This document shows, one piece after another, positions 63,047 through 64,000 of a DNA stretch of 64,000 nucleotides (position 1 is its first letter; each line of letters starts with the position of its first letter). The position numbers were made by a program, and so were the translations under genes. The stretch covers positions 310,001 to 374,000 of the forward strand of contig NZ_SIZW01000041.1 of NCBI RefSeq assembly GCF_009866805.1, read 5' to 3'. The notes under the pieces are model-generated. The model was not told where the DNA came from, made no database searches, and worked only from the letters and a program-made list of their open reading frames with translations. This DNA is from Schauerella aestuarii (GTDB taxonomy: Bacteria > Pseudomonadota > Gammaproteobacteria > Burkholderiales > Burkholderiaceae_B).

Positions 63047-64000
63047 TCATGCATGCCGAATCGTGTCCCGTTCCACGAGCAGGCAGGGCACGACCACATC
63101 GCGTGCGCGCAATACACCGTGCATCTGCTCGCTGAGCAATGCCACCGTGGCATCCACCATGGGTTCCACTTCCTGACGCACGGTCGTCAGGCGATAGCCG
63201 CCCCAGGCCGCTTGCGGTACGTCGTCGAACCCGATCAGGCCCACGTCGTTCGGCACATCGAGCGCGAGTTCGTGACGCATCACATCCAGCGCGGCAATCG
63301 CCATGTGGTCGTTGGCGGCAAAGAGCGCATCGAGATCGGAGCCGGGAGCGAAGAGGCGGCGGGTGGCGGCGCGGGCGAGATCGAAGTTGTACTGGCCAAC
63401 CTCGCGGCGTGCGACGGTCATGCCGGCTTGTGCCAAGGCGTCGTTGAAGCCGCGCTCGCGTTCGCGGCTGGTCGACGAATCTTCCAGCCCCGCAAGAAAA
63501 CCGATGCGGCGGTAGCCGCGTGCGACCAGAAGTTCAGCCGCCATGCGCCCGCCGGCATAGTTGTCGGACGTGACGGAACTGGTGGCATGCCGCGCCAAGC
63601 CGCCGATATCCGAAATCCGGTTGAACTGCACCACCGGAATGCCCAGATCGGCGCAACTGCCGGCCAGGGTGCGCGAGAGCCGGGCGGAGGCCATGACCAC
63701 GCCGTCGGCCTGGTATTGCAGGATTTCGGCGAGCACGCCATCGGCAGCCTCGTCGATCTCGGCGATGAACATGAGCACGTGATAGCCCTCGCTCTGCAAC
63801 TTCTGCGAGAGCTTTTCGATCACCAGGGGATAGAACTGATTTTCGAGATAGCTCATCACGAGCGCCACGATGTGACTGCGGCGGGTGATCAAGCTGCGTG
63901 CCAAGGCGTTCGGACGGTAGCCGAGCTTTTGCGCGGCAGCCAGTACCTTGCGGCGCGTCTCTTCGGACACGCTGGCCCCGGGTGTGAACGTGCGGCTCAC
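63047..64000 (-). CDS. LacI-family transcriptional regulator (5' end outside window)
   Basis: At least 318 codons; the reading frame runs off the right edge. The first residues visible (VSRTFTPGASVSEETRRKVL, AAAQKLGYRPNALARSL) are the second half of a LacI helix-turn-helix and the hinge helix, so roughly 20-30 N-terminal residues are missing. The GTG at 64000 is internal, not the start. The periplasmic-binding-like effector domain follows (GYHVLMFIAEIDEAADGVLA, ILQYQADGVVMAS, LDALFAANDHMAIAALDVMR, DVPNDVGLIGFDDVPQAAWG). Same strand as the Bug receptor and aldolase genes, which it probably regulates. Confidence 0.92.
   Translation of the reverse strand: MSRTFTPGASVSEETRRKVLAAAQKLGYRPNALARSLITRRSHIVALVMSYLENQFYPLVIEKLSQKLQSEGYHVLMFIAEIDEAADGVLAEILQYQADGVVMASARLSRTLAGSCADLGIPVVQFNRISDIGGLARHATSSVTSDNYAGGRMAAELLVARGYRRIGFLAGLEDSSTSRERERGFNDALAQAGMTVARREVGQYNFDLARAATRRLFAPGSDLDALFAANDHMAIAALDVMRHELALDVPNDVGLIGFDDVPQAAWGGYRLTTVRQEVEPMVDATVALLSEQMHGVLRARDVVVPCLLVERDTIRHA

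Overview
The window is a dense, GC-rich chromosomal segment of a betaproteobacterium. It most resembles the order Burkholderiales and probably the family Alcaligenaceae (Bordetella/Achromobacter relatives). The evidence is two orphan Bug-type tricarboxylate receptors, a trimeric Gram-negative porin, the rhodanese-grxC-secB-gpsA and argB-HAD-slmA gene orders, a DUF4390-NtrY-NtrX-TrkA block, and a very large DUF3683 FAD/Fe-S dehydrogenase. This is inference from gene content; no marker gene search was run. I saw no rRNA, tRNA, CRISPR array, insertion sequence or prophage. Nearly everything looks like core genome, with small accessory features in the spacers.

Layout. 1-10.7 kb: dusC (cut by the left edge) diverges from rsmB, a DUF4390 gene, an NtrY-like histidine kinase, a short NtrX-like regulator, and trkA and trkH with a diguanylate cyclase between them. 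11-14.7 kb: YbdK-like ligase, a BioC-like methyltransferase, comF (probably frameshifted near its 5' end) and trmL. 14.7-18.2 kb (minus): Bug receptor, gpsA, secB, grxC, rhodanese. 18.4-24.7 kb (plus): gpmA, an EnvC-like amidase activator, a CtpA protease, a MoeB/ThiF-like E1 protein and a GlcD-type oxidoreductase. A heptanucleotide repeat array follows at 24.8-25.0 kb. 25-27.4 kb (minus): slmA, a HAD nucleotidase, argB.

27.6-34.3 kb: a MetQ-like protein, a TlpA-like thioredoxin, dolP-diaA-yraN, rsmI, rlpA and rapZ. 34.4-36.6 kb: a pair of multiheme cytochromes c. 36.6-42.5 kb (minus): the PTS-Ntr genes hprK and ptsN with hpf, then lptB-lptA-lptC-kdsC-kdsD for LPS transport and Kdo synthesis. 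No rpoN lies between lptB and hpf. 42.6-51.6 kb (plus): purT, then a complete cytochrome bd operon (GbsR/MarR-type regulator, cydA, cydB, cydX, cydD, cydC) preceded by a perfect 20-bp palindrome, then apt.

51.7-64 kb: a LysR regulator diverging from a porin, ilvA, a YqaA-type membrane protein, the 1320-residue DUF3683 dehydrogenase, and a minus-strand set (LacI regulator cut by the right edge, Bug receptor, HpcH/HpaI aldolase) that looks like a small catabolic locus. The points most worth a second look are the c-di-GMP enzyme inside the potassium-uptake operon, the palindrome controlling the bd-oxidase operon, the GAGGCAT repeat array, the comF frameshift, and the pairing of an NtrX lacking its AAA+ domain with the absence of rpoN from a usual location.
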